A stretch of 30,620 nt of DNA from a bacterium (GTDB lineage Bacteria > Patescibacteriota > Minisyncoccia > UBA6257 > Colwellbacteraceae): the NCBI GenBank assembly GCA_021839365.1, contig JAKCBB010000003.1, positions 1-30,620 on the forward strand, written 5' to 3'. Of the stretch, positions 7,122 through 13,713 are shown in pieces. The notes beneath the pieces were generated by a model. The model was not told the origin of the DNA and did no database searches. It saw nothing but the letters and a program-made list of their open reading frames with translations. Each line of letters opens with the position of its first letter. The first letter of the stretch is position 1. A program made the position numbers and the translations under genes.

Positions 7122-8405
7122 TTAAAATAAATCTTCACTTGTTATGCTTTTGCTCCTCCTGTCGTAATTAATCGACTTTTTATTGAAGAAATCCCCGTGC
7201 TTCGTGGCGATAACCTCATCGTTGAACCACTCCGACTTACTTACCAAAGCTTCGTCCACATCGAAAATCTTCTTTATCCCGATGCTTTGAAGCGAATTGT
7301 TGAACCGCTGCTTTATAAACTCCAACACCGCGTCCTTCGGCATAATATCAAGCTCCCCTTTTTCGAATATCCAATCAACCACCTGTGTTTCCGAAGAAAA
7401 CGCTTCCCGGCACAGCTGCAGAACCTGTTCTTCGAATTCGTTATCGAACCACTCAGGATGTTCGGTTTTTATGATATTAATAATTTCTATACCGAATAGG
7501 CCGTGAATCTGCTCTTCTTTCGACGTTGCCTCGACCGCGTTCGAAATCCCCTTGAAAATATTTTTATATTTATTGAAAGACATAATAATGAGAAACTGGG
7601 AAAATAAGGATACGTGCTCCACAAAAAGAGAGAACAGCAATATGGACTGGGTATATTCCCTATTGTCCTCGCTCCGCGCGTTTCTGATAGCCTTCTCCAG
7701 ATAATTAACCCTGTTTATGATCGCCGGAATCTCCCTTACATGACTGAATTCTTCATTCAACCCCATAACCTCGAGAAGATGCGAATAAGCATCGGCATGC
7801 CTCACCTCGCTCTCGGCAAACGTAGCGCCTACTGCGCCGATTTCCGGTTTCGGTAATTTCTTATAAATATCCCCCCAAAATGTTTTTACGGAAACTTCCA
7901 CCTGCGCGATAGCCAACATCGCGTTCTTTATCGCGCTTCGCTCCGTTTTGTTCGCTCTGACGTTAAAGTCCTGAACGTCGCCAACGTAATTAAATTCCGT
8001 GTGTATCCAATACGAGTGCCTTATCGCGTCGACATATTCGTACAGCTCCGGATACTCGTACGGCTTCAGATTAATGCGCTTTTTGAATATATCCCTCTTG
8101 CGCAGATCAGCCCTTTGCCTTCTGTAAAGAATATACGCCTTGGCCACGTCGTGGAATTCGCTCGACATGAGCGCTTCCTCGACCAGATCCTGGATATGCT
8201 CGACTTCCGGTATGGCGGCGGGGTCGTTTTCGCGTTCCTTCCCAAGGGCAATTACAACTTTTCCGGCGACATTTATAGCATCCTCCGCGCTCCCATTGGC
8301 AGTTGCCGCCATAGCCTTCGAGATCGCGCCGACGATTTTCGATTCATCGAATTCCTGTCGCCGGCCATCGCGTTTGATAACTAGATCTGCTTTTGTTCCT
8401 GACAT
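7122..8405 (-). CDS. nrdB: Class I ribonucleotide reductase radical-generating (R2/beta) subunit with N-terminal ATP-cone
   Basis: I chose ATG 8405 (MSGTKADLVIKRDGRR), giving 427 aa. The frame extends to 8561, but a promoter at 8434-8462 would lie inside that extension and the extra residues resemble no domain. Residues 5-100 are an ATP-cone (LVIKRDGRRQEFDESKI, ending YILYRRQRADLRKRD), normally found on NrdA. The rest is a ferritin-like R2. Probable metal ligands are E170, E200, H203, E263, E298 and H301, with Y207 at the radical-tyrosine position (E-V-R-H-x3-Y). The first ligand is Glu where E. coli NrdB has Asp. The C-terminal tail ITSEDLF should dock to NrdA. ATP-cones on NrdB are known, for example in Leeuwenhoekiella blandensis, where they control oligomerisation through the R2 subunit. 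The metal cofactor (Fe2, Mn2 or mixed) cannot be told from sequence. Confidence 0.93.
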   Translation of the reverse strand: MSGTKADLVIKRDGRRQEFDESKIVGAISKAMAATANGSAEDAINVAGKVVIALGKERENDPAAIPEVEHIQDLVEEALMSSEFHDVAKAYILYRRQRADLRKRDIFKKRINLKPYEYPELYEYVDAIRHSYWIHTEFNYVGDVQDFNVRANKTERSAIKNAMLAIAQVEVSVKTFWGDIYKKLPKPEIGAVGATFAESEVRHADAYSHLLEVMGLNEEFSHVREIPAIINRVNYLEKAIRNARSEDNREYTQSILLFSLFVEHVSLFSQFLIIMSFNKYKNIFKGISNAVEATSKEEQIHGLFGIEIINIIKTEHPEWFDNEFEEQVLQLCREAFSSETQVVDWIFEKGELDIMPKDAVLEFIKQRFNNSLQSIGIKKIFDVDEALVSKSEWFNDEVIATKHGDFFNKKSINYDRRSKSITSEDLF

Positions 8406-8433
8406 GCTTTTGTTTGCCCGTTGTAAGTCAAGT

Positions 8434-8462
8434 ATATAATATTCAACCGCTTGATCTGGCAA
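8434..8462 (-). promoter_or_regulatory. Promoter of the nrdB-nrdA operon
   Basis: TTGCCA (8457-8462), a 17-nt spacer and TTATAT (8434-8439) on the minus strand predict a leader of roughly 20 nt before ATG 8405. This supports the shorter NrdB start. No NrdR box pair was recognised. Confidence 0.55.
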
Positions 8463-8603
8463 GGTATAAAAAACTTCCTTTTTTTCCGGATTTTTCGGCG
8501 TTTTCCACAGATTTCCTCCGTTGGGTAAGATAATTTTTTTAAAAAAACCGCCGGGCGTCATACCTGCCGGGCGTCGCCTCTTCTATTTCCACAGAAGATC
8601 GCT

Positions 8604-8632
8604 TATTCAGTTTTATATAAAAGGTGTATAAT
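8604..8632 (+). promoter_or_regulatory. Promoter for the 8653-9072 gene
   Basis: A consensus TATAAT at 8627-8632 lies 20 nt upstream of the ATG. The -35 is weak (TATTCA at 8604-8609, 17-nt spacing). Confidence 0.55.
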
Positions 8633-8652
8633 TCAAAAAAAATAATTAAAAC

Positions 8653-9072
8653 ATGCATAAGAATACATTGCGGGAGATAGCAAAGTTTGCCACAGGCTTG
8701 ATCCTAGCGGATTTTCTAGTCGGCCTGTGGATTTATTTAAGCGGACAGGTTCCGATTACCGTCCTCGGTATAACGTACGCCGCGCAGGCCATAATCGGCT
8801 GGATGGTTTTCGATGTTTTGCTGTTCGTTTTCCTATTCCACTATGCCTGGCTGATGCCTGAAAGAAAAAGAACAAATGGAGAGAGAAAAATTCACCTTGC
8901 TGTCGGAATACTTTTCACAATCGTCGCTCTTCTTCATTTCGCGAGAATCATTTTCGGCGTGAACCTGGTTCTAGGATCATGGGAGGTGCCTTATTGGCTT
9001 AACGGGCTTGGCGTAATCGTAACGGCGCTCTTCGCTTACATAAGCTTCGACCTTTACGGCAAGGAAAAATAA
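8653..9072 (+). CDS. Four-helix membrane protein of unknown function
   Basis: The protein has 139 aa with hydrophobic segments at about 12-31, 38-66, 80-103 and 112-133. The short cytoplasmic loop PERKRTNGERK lies between helices 2 and 3 and the C-terminus is charged (YGKEK), giving both ends inside by the positive-inside rule. Histidines occur in helices 2 and 3 (FHYAW, LLHFARIIF), but no heme-binding pattern is convincing. The gene is monocistronic: its own TATAAT box is upstream, a strong terminator downstream, and it diverges from the nrd operon. No Shine-Dalgarno is visible. The family is not recognised. Confidence 0.8.
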   Translation: MHKNTLREIAKFATGLILADFLVGLWIYLSGQVPITVLGITYAAQAIIGWMVFDVLLFVFLFHYAWLMPERKRTNGERKIHLAVGILFTIVALLHFARIIFGVNLVLGSWEVPYWLNGLGVIVTALFAYISFDLYGKEK

Positions 9073-9083
9073 CAAAGAAAACG

Positions 9084-9114
9084 AGCCCGTCGAGATTTCC
9101 TCGACGGGCTTTTT
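9084..9114 (+). terminator. Strong intrinsic terminator
   Basis: A perfect 11-bp GC-rich stem (9084-9094 with 9100-9110), 5-nt loop and TTTT tail follow the 8653-9072 gene. It may also act on the convergent gene at 9124-9420. Confidence 0.9.
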
Positions 9115-9123
9115 GAATCGGCG

Positions 9124-9420
9124 TTAATCTTCCCTCAACACTCTCATTTTAACATGAACGCAGGTGCGGGGATCGGCTGGTTCCGGCTCGCAGGCGGGGC
9201 AGTACGGCAGCGGCATACGCACTACTTTCCCCATACCGGCGTGCTGGTCGCCGAACTCTGCCAGGTGGACGGAAACGAGAAGCGTTGTCTGCATGATATC
9301 GGCTCCGGTCTTCCTGCAGCGGTACTTGTCGTCACTCACCCGCTCGCAATGCCCGCTTAGCCATCCGTCGATCTCGTCCTGGAGCTCTTTGGGACTGCGG
9401 CCGCCTTCCGGAAACCGCAT
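9124..9420 (-). CDS. Small hypothetical protein with Cys pairs
   Basis: The protein has 98 aa. A Shine-Dalgarno (GAAGGAGAG) 7 nt before the ATG supports the start. The N-terminus is helical (GGRSPKELQDEIDGWLSGHC), followed by beta-like segments, a CPAC pair (residues 74-77) and further cysteines at about 25, 35 and 87. CxxC plus HC could bind zinc, but the pattern does not match a family I know. It has no membrane helix. It is GC-rich with good ribosome sites, like the hypotheticals at 4587-4853 and 10116-10673 and unlike the leaderless genes nearby. Confidence 0.65.
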   Translation of the reverse strand: MRFPEGGRSPKELQDEIDGWLSGHCERVSDDKYRCRKTGADIMQTTLLVSVHLAEFGDQHAGMGKVVRMPLPYCPACEPEPADPRTCVHVKMRVLRED

Positions 9421-9591
9421 AATCGCACTCTCCTTCGTGGAACAATTAGTTAGTTCAGACTATAACTATTTCGCCTTAAAGGCAAACGAGCAAGAAGGGG
9501 TTTATATTCATTCGACTGTTGATACGCTGGTTTATTTTGGACGGTGTCATATAGTATTTAATATTCACCCATCCGAATATGGATTAATCTT

Positions 9592-10038
9592 TTACCTTAT
9601 TCCCGTGTCGCAATTGATTATTATGTTCTGCGGCAATCCCAAAACCACGGCAACTTGAACCGGAGAGCACCGCGGGTATGGCATCCCGGTCTGAGTCTGC
9701 GCGTTGAAATAATATATCCCCGGCAAAAGGGCGATTTTGAAGATTCCCGAAGAATCGGTATTCAAGGCCATATACGATGAGGAAGAGGACGCCGGTCTTA
9801 TATCGACCGTTGTTTCATACGGTTTCGGCTCGCACCCCGGAAGCGGAGGATTATGTTCTACGGGACACGTGGGACCGAGCAGGACCTGCCCGGTAATCAT
9901 GGTCCTAGCCGAGGAAGTCGCGGTGCCGGTCGGATTCGTTGGTGCGGAAACTCGCTGGCTTATCCTTGAAAGTATCCAAAACGCGGCAATCACGATAACT
10001 ACGAGGATGATTATTCCTATAGTAACCAATTTTTTCAT
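9592..10038 (-). CDS. Membrane-anchored carboxypeptidase-regulatory-like domain protein
   Basis: The protein has 148 aa. Residues 3-25 form an N-terminal membrane anchor (MKKLVTIGIIILVVIVIAAF), followed by a Ser/Thr/Pro linker and a single beta-sandwich domain (48-148). The domain has the pattern ITGQVLLGPTCPVEHNPP ... CEPKPYETTVDIRP ... NTDSSGIFKIALLPGIYYF ... PYPRC ... CDTGIR, which I recognise as a widespread exported family related to carboxypeptidase regulatory-like domains. Its cysteines probably pair outside the cell. Such domains are usually non-catalytic and involved in adhesion or protein stability; the exact role is unknown. TATACT lies 9 nt before the ATG and there is no Shine-Dalgarno. 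Confidence 0.8.
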   Translation of the reverse strand: MKKLVTIGIIILVVIVIAAFWILSRISQRVSAPTNPTGTATSSARTMITGQVLLGPTCPVEHNPPLPGCEPKPYETTVDIRPASSSSSYMALNTDSSGIFKIALLPGIYYFNAQTQTGMPYPRCSPVQVAVVLGLPQNIIINCDTGIR

Positions 10039-10062
10039 TGTATTTATAGTATATAGCGAATA

Positions 10063-10098
10063 GAAAAAGGGCGCTAACCAACACGATGGCTAACGCCC
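10063..10098 (-). terminator. Intrinsic terminator of the 10116-10673 gene
   Basis: A 12-bp stem as minus-strand RNA (10069-10080 with 10087-10098, two G-U pairs), 6-nt loop and TTTTTC tail lie 17 nt after the stop codon. It sits directly upstream of the next minus-strand gene. Confidence 0.85.
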
Positions 10099-10115
10099 GG
10101 ACCGCGCGACGGCGG

Positions 10116-10673
10116 TCAATGCGCTTGGTATTGACGCACTCGCAGAGGAACGCCGTTCTCTTTCAGTATCTCGCGGCCGTTCAAAAGAACGACTTCGAGT
10201 CTCGGAGGGAAATCACGTCCATCGGTCATCCGGTCCGCCAGTTTCGGAGGAACGACGTCTAAGGCATACGGTCTGGCATAATAGATTGGCAGGCCGCCTC
10301 TCGTGACGCAAAACATTCCATCTTTGGTTTCCGTGGCGTACTCATAGAAGTGAACGGATCTCGACTCCCTGACAGTCTTCGCAGAGCAAGGACAGCACGC
10401 TCTCATGATCCTGTAATATCCCTCGAACTCTCCGCCTTCGCTTACAGGCTCGGCTCCTTCGAAAAACACGAATACGAGCTTTGCGCGCGGGAAAAGGTTT
10501 TCGCACCCCATGCACCAGTCCTCGCCGCGTTCTCTTACCTCATTGGCAAGAAGGCGGTTCCTGAGCACGTTGTAGTCAGCAACCGCGAGGCCCAGTTCTC
10601 CTTCGCGCACACCTTCGCCGGACAGGATCTGGTTACGGCACTCAGCAAGAACCCTAAGTCCTACGGTCTCCAC
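10116..10673 (-). CDS. Hypothetical protein with clustered cysteines; GTG start
   Basis: I place the start at GTG 10673 (185 aa), 8 nt after GGGAGG. The open frame reaches 10787, but that extension runs through the terminator of the upstream Nudix gene, so it is not a real N-terminus. The protein has CMGC (about 54-57) and CCPC (about 92-95), which may form one zinc site. Beta-like segments surround these (KLVFVFFEGAEP, YYRIMRACCPC, LEVVLLNGREIL). It has no signal peptide or membrane helix. No family was recognised. Its composition is GC-rich and its own terminator follows, so it is a stand-alone gene. Confidence 0.65.
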   Translation of the reverse strand: METVGLRVLAECRNQILSGEGVREGELGLAVADYNVLRNRLLANEVRERGEDWCMGCENLFPRAKLVFVFFEGAEPVSEGGEFEGYYRIMRACCPCSAKTVRESRSVHFYEYATETKDGMFCVTRGGLPIYYARPYALDVVPPKLADRMTDGRDFPPRLEVVLLNGREILKENGVPLRVRQYQAH

Positions 10674-10755
10674 ACGTGACACCTCCCGAGGTGCAGAAAG
10701 TAGATTGAATTTACATGAGAAACAAGAAGAGGTCAACAATTCCGCGATTAAGCAC

Positions 10756-10783
10756 AAAAAATAGCGGGGGTTCCCGCTTTTTT
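10756..10783 (-). terminator. Terminator of the Nudix gene, possibly bidirectional
   Basis: A GC stem AGCGGG/CCCGCT (10763-10768 with 10773-10778) is flanked by A- and T-tracts on both sides, so minus-strand RNA ends in ATTTTTTG. It lies just past the stop at 10791. Confidence 0.85.
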
Positions 10784-10790
10784 GCATGAC

Positions 10791-11324
10791 CTATCTGTTT
10801 TTGTTTTCCTTGAAGAGTCGGTCTAATATTTCTTTCTCGAATCCTGATTTTGTCCAGTTCGGCGCGTTTTCTTCTATAAGCAGTCTCCGCACTTCCTCCG
10901 CGCTCATCCATTTCAGTTTACTTATCTCGTCTTCTTCGTACTTTATTTCATTTATATTTCCGTCCCATTCCATCGCGTAAACACAGACAAATTCTTTCGT
11001 GTGCCGAATCTTGTGTATGGCTATGAAAAACAAGTCTTCCTCTTTTATTTCCAACCCGAGTTCTTCTCCGCATTCTTTGACAGCCGTCTCCAGGTAACTG
11101 TCTTCATGCAAGACGTGTCCTCCGAAAAACGGTTCCCAGAATCCCGGACTGCTGTCTTTTTTTAGCGACCTTTGCTGGCAGAGAATCTGTCCTTTGGAAT
11201 TTATTATCCAAACATTGGAATTTCTGTGCCAATGATTATCCCTGTGAACTTCCCCCCTTGGCTTAGCCTCGAGCGGCTGATTCAGTTCGTCGACAACGAA
11301 CAATAACTCGTCTTTATTTATCAT
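10791..11324 (-). CDS. Nudix hydrolase, IPP-isomerase-like subgroup
   Basis: The protein has 177 aa from ATG 11324. A GTG at 11357 would extend it by 11 residues, but that extension overlaps the promoter (TTGTGA-17 nt-TATACT), whose -10 ends 6 nt before ATG 11324. The Nudix box is at residues 69-91: G-x5-D-x7-K-E-C-G-E-E-L-G-L, close to G-x5-E-x7-R-E-U-x-E-E-x-G-U with conservative changes (E to D, R to K). Upstream, GEVHRDNHWHRNSNVWI is the start seen in Nudix proteins related to isopentenyl-diphosphate isomerase and YfcD. The protein likely hydrolyses a nucleoside or other diphosphate using Mg; the substrate is unknown. It is transcribed divergently from the cytochrome b operon. Confidence 0.88.
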   Translation of the reverse strand: MINKDELLFVVDELNQPLEAKPRGEVHRDNHWHRNSNVWIINSKGQILCQQRSLKKDSSPGFWEPFFGGHVLHEDSYLETAVKECGEELGLEIKEEDLFFIAIHKIRHTKEFVCVYAMEWDGNINEIKYEEDEISKLKWMSAEEVRRLLIEENAPNWTKSGFEKEILDRLFKENKNR

Positions 11325-11330
11325 AGGAGG

Positions 11331-11359
11331 AGTATACCAACAAGACGCCTCGATCACAA
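11331..11359 (-). promoter_or_regulatory. Leaderless promoter of the Nudix gene
   Basis: TTGTGA (11354-11359), a 17-nt spacer and TATACT (11331-11336) on the minus strand. The -10 ends 6 nt before ATG 11324, so transcription should begin at or next to the start codon. Confidence 0.6.
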
Positions 11360-11378
11360 TAAAATGAAATCGGGAAAG

Positions 11379-11406
11379 TTTACAATTAAAACGCCTCTTA
11401 TATAAT
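11379..11406 (+). promoter_or_regulatory. Leaderless promoter of the cytochrome b operon
   Basis: TTTACA (11379-11384), a 16-nt spacer and consensus TATAAT (11401-11406) on the plus strand. ATG 11414 begins 8 nt after the -10, so the transcript probably starts at the codon. Confidence 0.65.
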
Positions 11407-11413
11407 TAACGCA

Positions 11414-11536
11414 ATGTTTCAAAACTCTTTTGGGACTGACGCGATAGTATACCTGTTAATCGCAGCCGCATTTTTTACTGCAATATTTCTTCCTTACCCG
11501 AAATTCGGCAGAAAAAAGGAAAAACACCGGAGATGA
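11414..11536 (+). CDS. 40-aa single-helix membrane peptide
   Basis: The short ORF starts at an ATG 7 nt after TATAAT and ends in TGA that overlaps the ATG of the cytochrome b gene (ATGA). It encodes one hydrophobic helix (residues 10-27, AIVYLLIAAAFFTAIFLP) and a basic tail (GRKKEKHRR). The arrangement, one helix then a basic tail, resembles small accessory subunits of respiratory complexes such as PetL/PetN-type peptides of b6f, but no homology is claimed. Coupled start, promoter position and clean membrane topology support it as real. Its function is probably tied to the following cytochrome subunits. Confidence 0.65.
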   Translation: MFQNSFGTDAIVYLLIAAAFFTAIFLPYPKFGRKKEKHRR

Positions 11537-12138
11537 ATCTGACAAAAACTCTTAGAGACAAAATAGAGCGCGATTTGCCCATGGAGCATCTCCTGCCGGA
11601 CAAGCTGCCGATTTACGTTTCTTCTTTCGTATATATGTTCGGCATACTTACCCTTACAAGCTTTATCGTAATAATACTTTCCGGAGTTATCATGGTCCTT
11701 GAGGGGCCTACCTGGTATCAGTTTTCGGCCGCCGGATTTATCTTCCGCTCCATCCACTTCTGGGGAGTCCAGGTCTTTTTCTTTTTCCTATTTCTGCACT
11801 TTTTCTCGGTATTTTTCACGGCCGGATGGAGAGAGGGGCGTTTTGCCACCTGGGCCATAGGAACGTTTCTCTTAATGTTTTCTATTATCGAAGCCTTTAC
11901 CGGCATACTTATGGAAGGAGGGTTTTTCGCGCAATGGAACCAGGTGCAGTCCAAAGATGCTTTTAATTCTCTCGGTCTTTCGGGAATTTTTAACACTCTT
12001 AATAACGGCCAACTATATGGCTTGCACGTTAGCGCCATACCGGCGGCGCTTATTCTCCTTCTTATAATTCATATTATCCTAATAAGACAGAAAGGAGTGG
12101 TTCCTCCCGTGCAACCGCGCCAAAAACGCCATGCCTAA
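11533..12138 (+). CDS. Cytochrome b N-terminal domain, b6-type
   Basis: The protein has 201 aa and four membrane helices (about 30-55, 76-98, 107-130 and 165-187). It contains both bis-histidine heme pairs of the cytochrome b family: H-x13-H in helix 2 (SIHFWG to FLHFFS) and H-x14-H in helix 4 (GLHVSAIP to IIHIIL). The 14-residue spacing in the second pair is the b6 pattern, whereas mitochondrial cytochrome b has 13. The region GWREGRFATWAIGT matches the conserved segment after helix B. It is expected to carry electrons from quinol through two b hemes. It overlaps the 40-aa gene by 4 nt and the next gene by 8 nt. Electron transport genes are uncommon in Patescibacteria, which makes its presence notable. 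Confidence 0.9.
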   Translation: MNLTKTLRDKIERDLPMEHLLPDKLPIYVSSFVYMFGILTLTSFIVIILSGVIMVLEGPTWYQFSAAGFIFRSIHFWGVQVFFFFLFLHFFSVFFTAGWREGRFATWAIGTFLLMFSIIEAFTGILMEGGFFAQWNQVQSKDAFNSLGLSGIFNTLNNGQLYGLHVSAIPAALILLLIIHIILIRQKGVVPPVQPRQKRHA

Positions 12139-13102
12139 GTACCAAAATCCTGAAGACATATATCCGTCAAAGGAAGGCGACCTTATAAAAGAGATGCTCG
12201 TTGCATTCATCTTCGTCTCGGTTTTAATCACCGCCTTGGCGCTTATTTTCAAATCCCCTTTCGAACCGCCGGTAACCATACGGCAAACCGCAGAGAATAA
12301 TCCGGTGCTTTTCGAGCAGACCGCCATGAGAGATTTAATGGGCACTAGCGCCATAGCGGCCTACGGCCCCCCGTATGATTCCGGTCCGGCGCAGCAAAGC
12401 CTTGGAAAATTCAGCCCAGAACAATGGGCGGGAGTCTCTGTTCCGGTAAACGCAAGCGACGTTTATGTGTTCACTCCTCTAGAAGCGGCATCAAACATAA
12501 ATCCTGACATACGAAACGTTCTCGCGGAATTTAATTCGGCAACCGATGCACAAAAAGCCGCGTGGGAAAATAATTACTATAACGCTCTTCAAAACTCTAC
12601 CGGAACCGCGGGAATAATCTCCGTTTCAAACGGAGACTACGGCCCCGTGGAATCAATGATGAATTACCTTTTGGGTTTGGGGAAAAGCGGATTCATGGAT
12701 TCATCGCTTAATAACGGCGCGGAATACAATAACGGGGTCTACGCCTATAACTTCTCGCGCAGTCTTCTTTTTCTGCAGGGAGAAACTCTGACCGATATCG
12801 CTGCCCAAAAAGGGCTGTTAGGATCACAATTGGGCATAATAAAAGACATAAGCCCCTACCCGGGTCCCTGGTGGCTCATTCTATACTCTTATCTCTACCA
12901 AATACCTCCTTATTCCACTGCGGCGGCCGGAGACCTGCTTGTCGCATTAACGATGGTCGGGGTGTTCCTCGCAATTCTTTTTCTGCCGTTCATACCGGTC
13001 TTAAATAGAATTCCTTATTATATTCCGGTCTACAAAATCATCTGGCGCAGGTGGTATAAAAACCGAAACGAGTTCTCTAGTATTACCCAGGATAAACAAT
13101 GA
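12131..13102 (+). CDS. Cytochrome b C-terminal/subunit IV-like protein with large outer insertion
   Basis: The protein has 323 aa, twice the size of b6f subunit IV (about 160). Residues 1-48 match its first helix (YPSKEGDLIKEMLVAF to FKSPFEPP). Residues 49-240 are an insertion on the outer side that includes GTSAIAAYGPPYDSG and KFSPEQWAGVSVPVNASDVY. After it comes SPYPGPWWLILYSYLYQIPP at the PEWY position, so the quinol-site Glu is missing. A final helix (about 268-290) and a basic tail (WRRWYKNRNE) complete the chain; the third helix of subunit IV is absent. Function is predicted as the partner of the preceding b6-type subunit. I recall TSxxAxYGPPY-like signatures in some actinobacterial membrane proteins, unverified. 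The stop overlaps the next start (ATGA). Confidence 0.8.
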   Translation: MPKYQNPEDIYPSKEGDLIKEMLVAFIFVSVLITALALIFKSPFEPPVTIRQTAENNPVLFEQTAMRDLMGTSAIAAYGPPYDSGPAQQSLGKFSPEQWAGVSVPVNASDVYVFTPLEAASNINPDIRNVLAEFNSATDAQKAAWENNYYNALQNSTGTAGIISVSNGDYGPVESMMNYLLGLGKSGFMDSSLNNGAEYNNGVYAYNFSRSLLFLQGETLTDIAAQKGLLGSQLGIIKDISPYPGPWWLILYSYLYQIPPYSTAAAGDLLVALTMVGVFLAILFLPFIPVLNRIPYYIPVYKIIWRRWYKNRNEFSSITQDKQ

Positions 13103-13473
13103 AAATAAAAGCGGCCATTCTAGGCGTTCTTATCGTCTTGGGAATAATAATGTCCTTGTATGTTTACTTTGGGATAGTCGAGCATAGGGTGTTAAGCGCA
13201 GCAAGTTTCTTTATCGCTTTTCTTTTGACGGCAATGTTCTCCGCTAAAATCATGGCCGAGTTCAGGCAGCTGAACAAATATGTTTCCGCGCGCAATAAAA
13301 TAAAAAATATCCTGCTTCCCGTAACCGGGAATGAAAACTATGCCTCGATTCTTGCGGATAATCTGGTTTTGCATAAAACAGAAATCGAAAACTGGACGGA
13401 AATGCCAAAAAGTAAAATTCAGGAAATAACCATTATCCTAAAATCCATAAAAACGGGAAGCCGCCGCGCGTGA
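13099..13473 (+). CDS. Small two-helix membrane protein, last gene of cytochrome b operon
   Basis: The protein has 124 aa with helices at about 4-24 and 32-54 and a soluble, mostly helical C-terminal domain (55-124, likely cytoplasmic). It has no cysteine and no CxxCH, so it is neither Rieske nor cytochrome c. Its ATG overlaps the stop of the preceding gene by 4 nt, indicating co-translation. No family was recognised. It may be an assembly or accessory subunit of the cytochrome b complex. No U-tract terminator was found after it. Confidence 0.75.
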   Translation: MKIKAAILGVLIVLGIIMSLYVYFGIVEHRVLSAASFFIAFLLTAMFSAKIMAEFRQLNKYVSARNKIKNILLPVTGNENYASILADNLVLHKTEIENWTEMPKSKIQEITIILKSIKTGSRRA

Positions 13474-13497
13474 AGCGCAGCGGCCAGGGCGCAAGAA

Positions 13498-13674
13498 CTA
13501 AGAAAGCTTCAGCGGCGCGAAATCCGCGGATTCCAATGCCATGGAGTACTTCTCCATGTACGGCATGATGGTGTCGCCGCGATTATACATCTTTTTAAAA
13601 CCCAGGCAAAGTTTCCTAAGGCCAACATCGCGGACAAGGGAATGTTTCGAGACGGGTTGCAGGAGTTTTCTCTC
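13498..13674 (-). other. Possible small ORF or gene remnant with internal promoter
   Basis: The minus-strand frame is open from 13674 to a TAG at 13498-13500 (58 codons) and reads like protein (GLRKLCLGFKKMYNRGDTIM...). The first ATG is at 13590, giving 30 aa (MYNRGDTIMPYMEKYSMALE...). There is no ATG, GTG or TTG upstream of it in this frame, so it is either a very small gene or the tail of a decayed one. TTTGCC (13605-13610), a 17-nt spacer and TATAAT (13582-13587) form a promoter whose -10 overlaps that ATG, so a transcript would favour the internal ATG in IMPYMEKY. The segment lies between convergent genes in an otherwise empty 240-bp gap. Confidence 0.35.
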
Positions 13675-13713
13675 CTAGCTTGTTATATTAAGAGGCGTCT
13701 TTATCGTTAAAAA

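Noticed and set aside
8406..8561. 52-residue N-terminal extension of NrdB
   Set aside because: The promoter lies inside it and the residues match no domain; ATG 8405 directly begins the ATP-cone.
9421..9591. Possible tRNA or small gene in the gap before the 9592-10038 gene
   Set aside because: No cloverleaf, T-arm or credible ORF was found; only a weak -10 (TATAGT) for the 9124-9420 gene.
10674..10787. N-terminal extension of the 10116-10673 protein
   Set aside because: It would translate the terminator hairpin of the upstream Nudix gene, and GTG 10673 has a good GGGAGG ribosome site.
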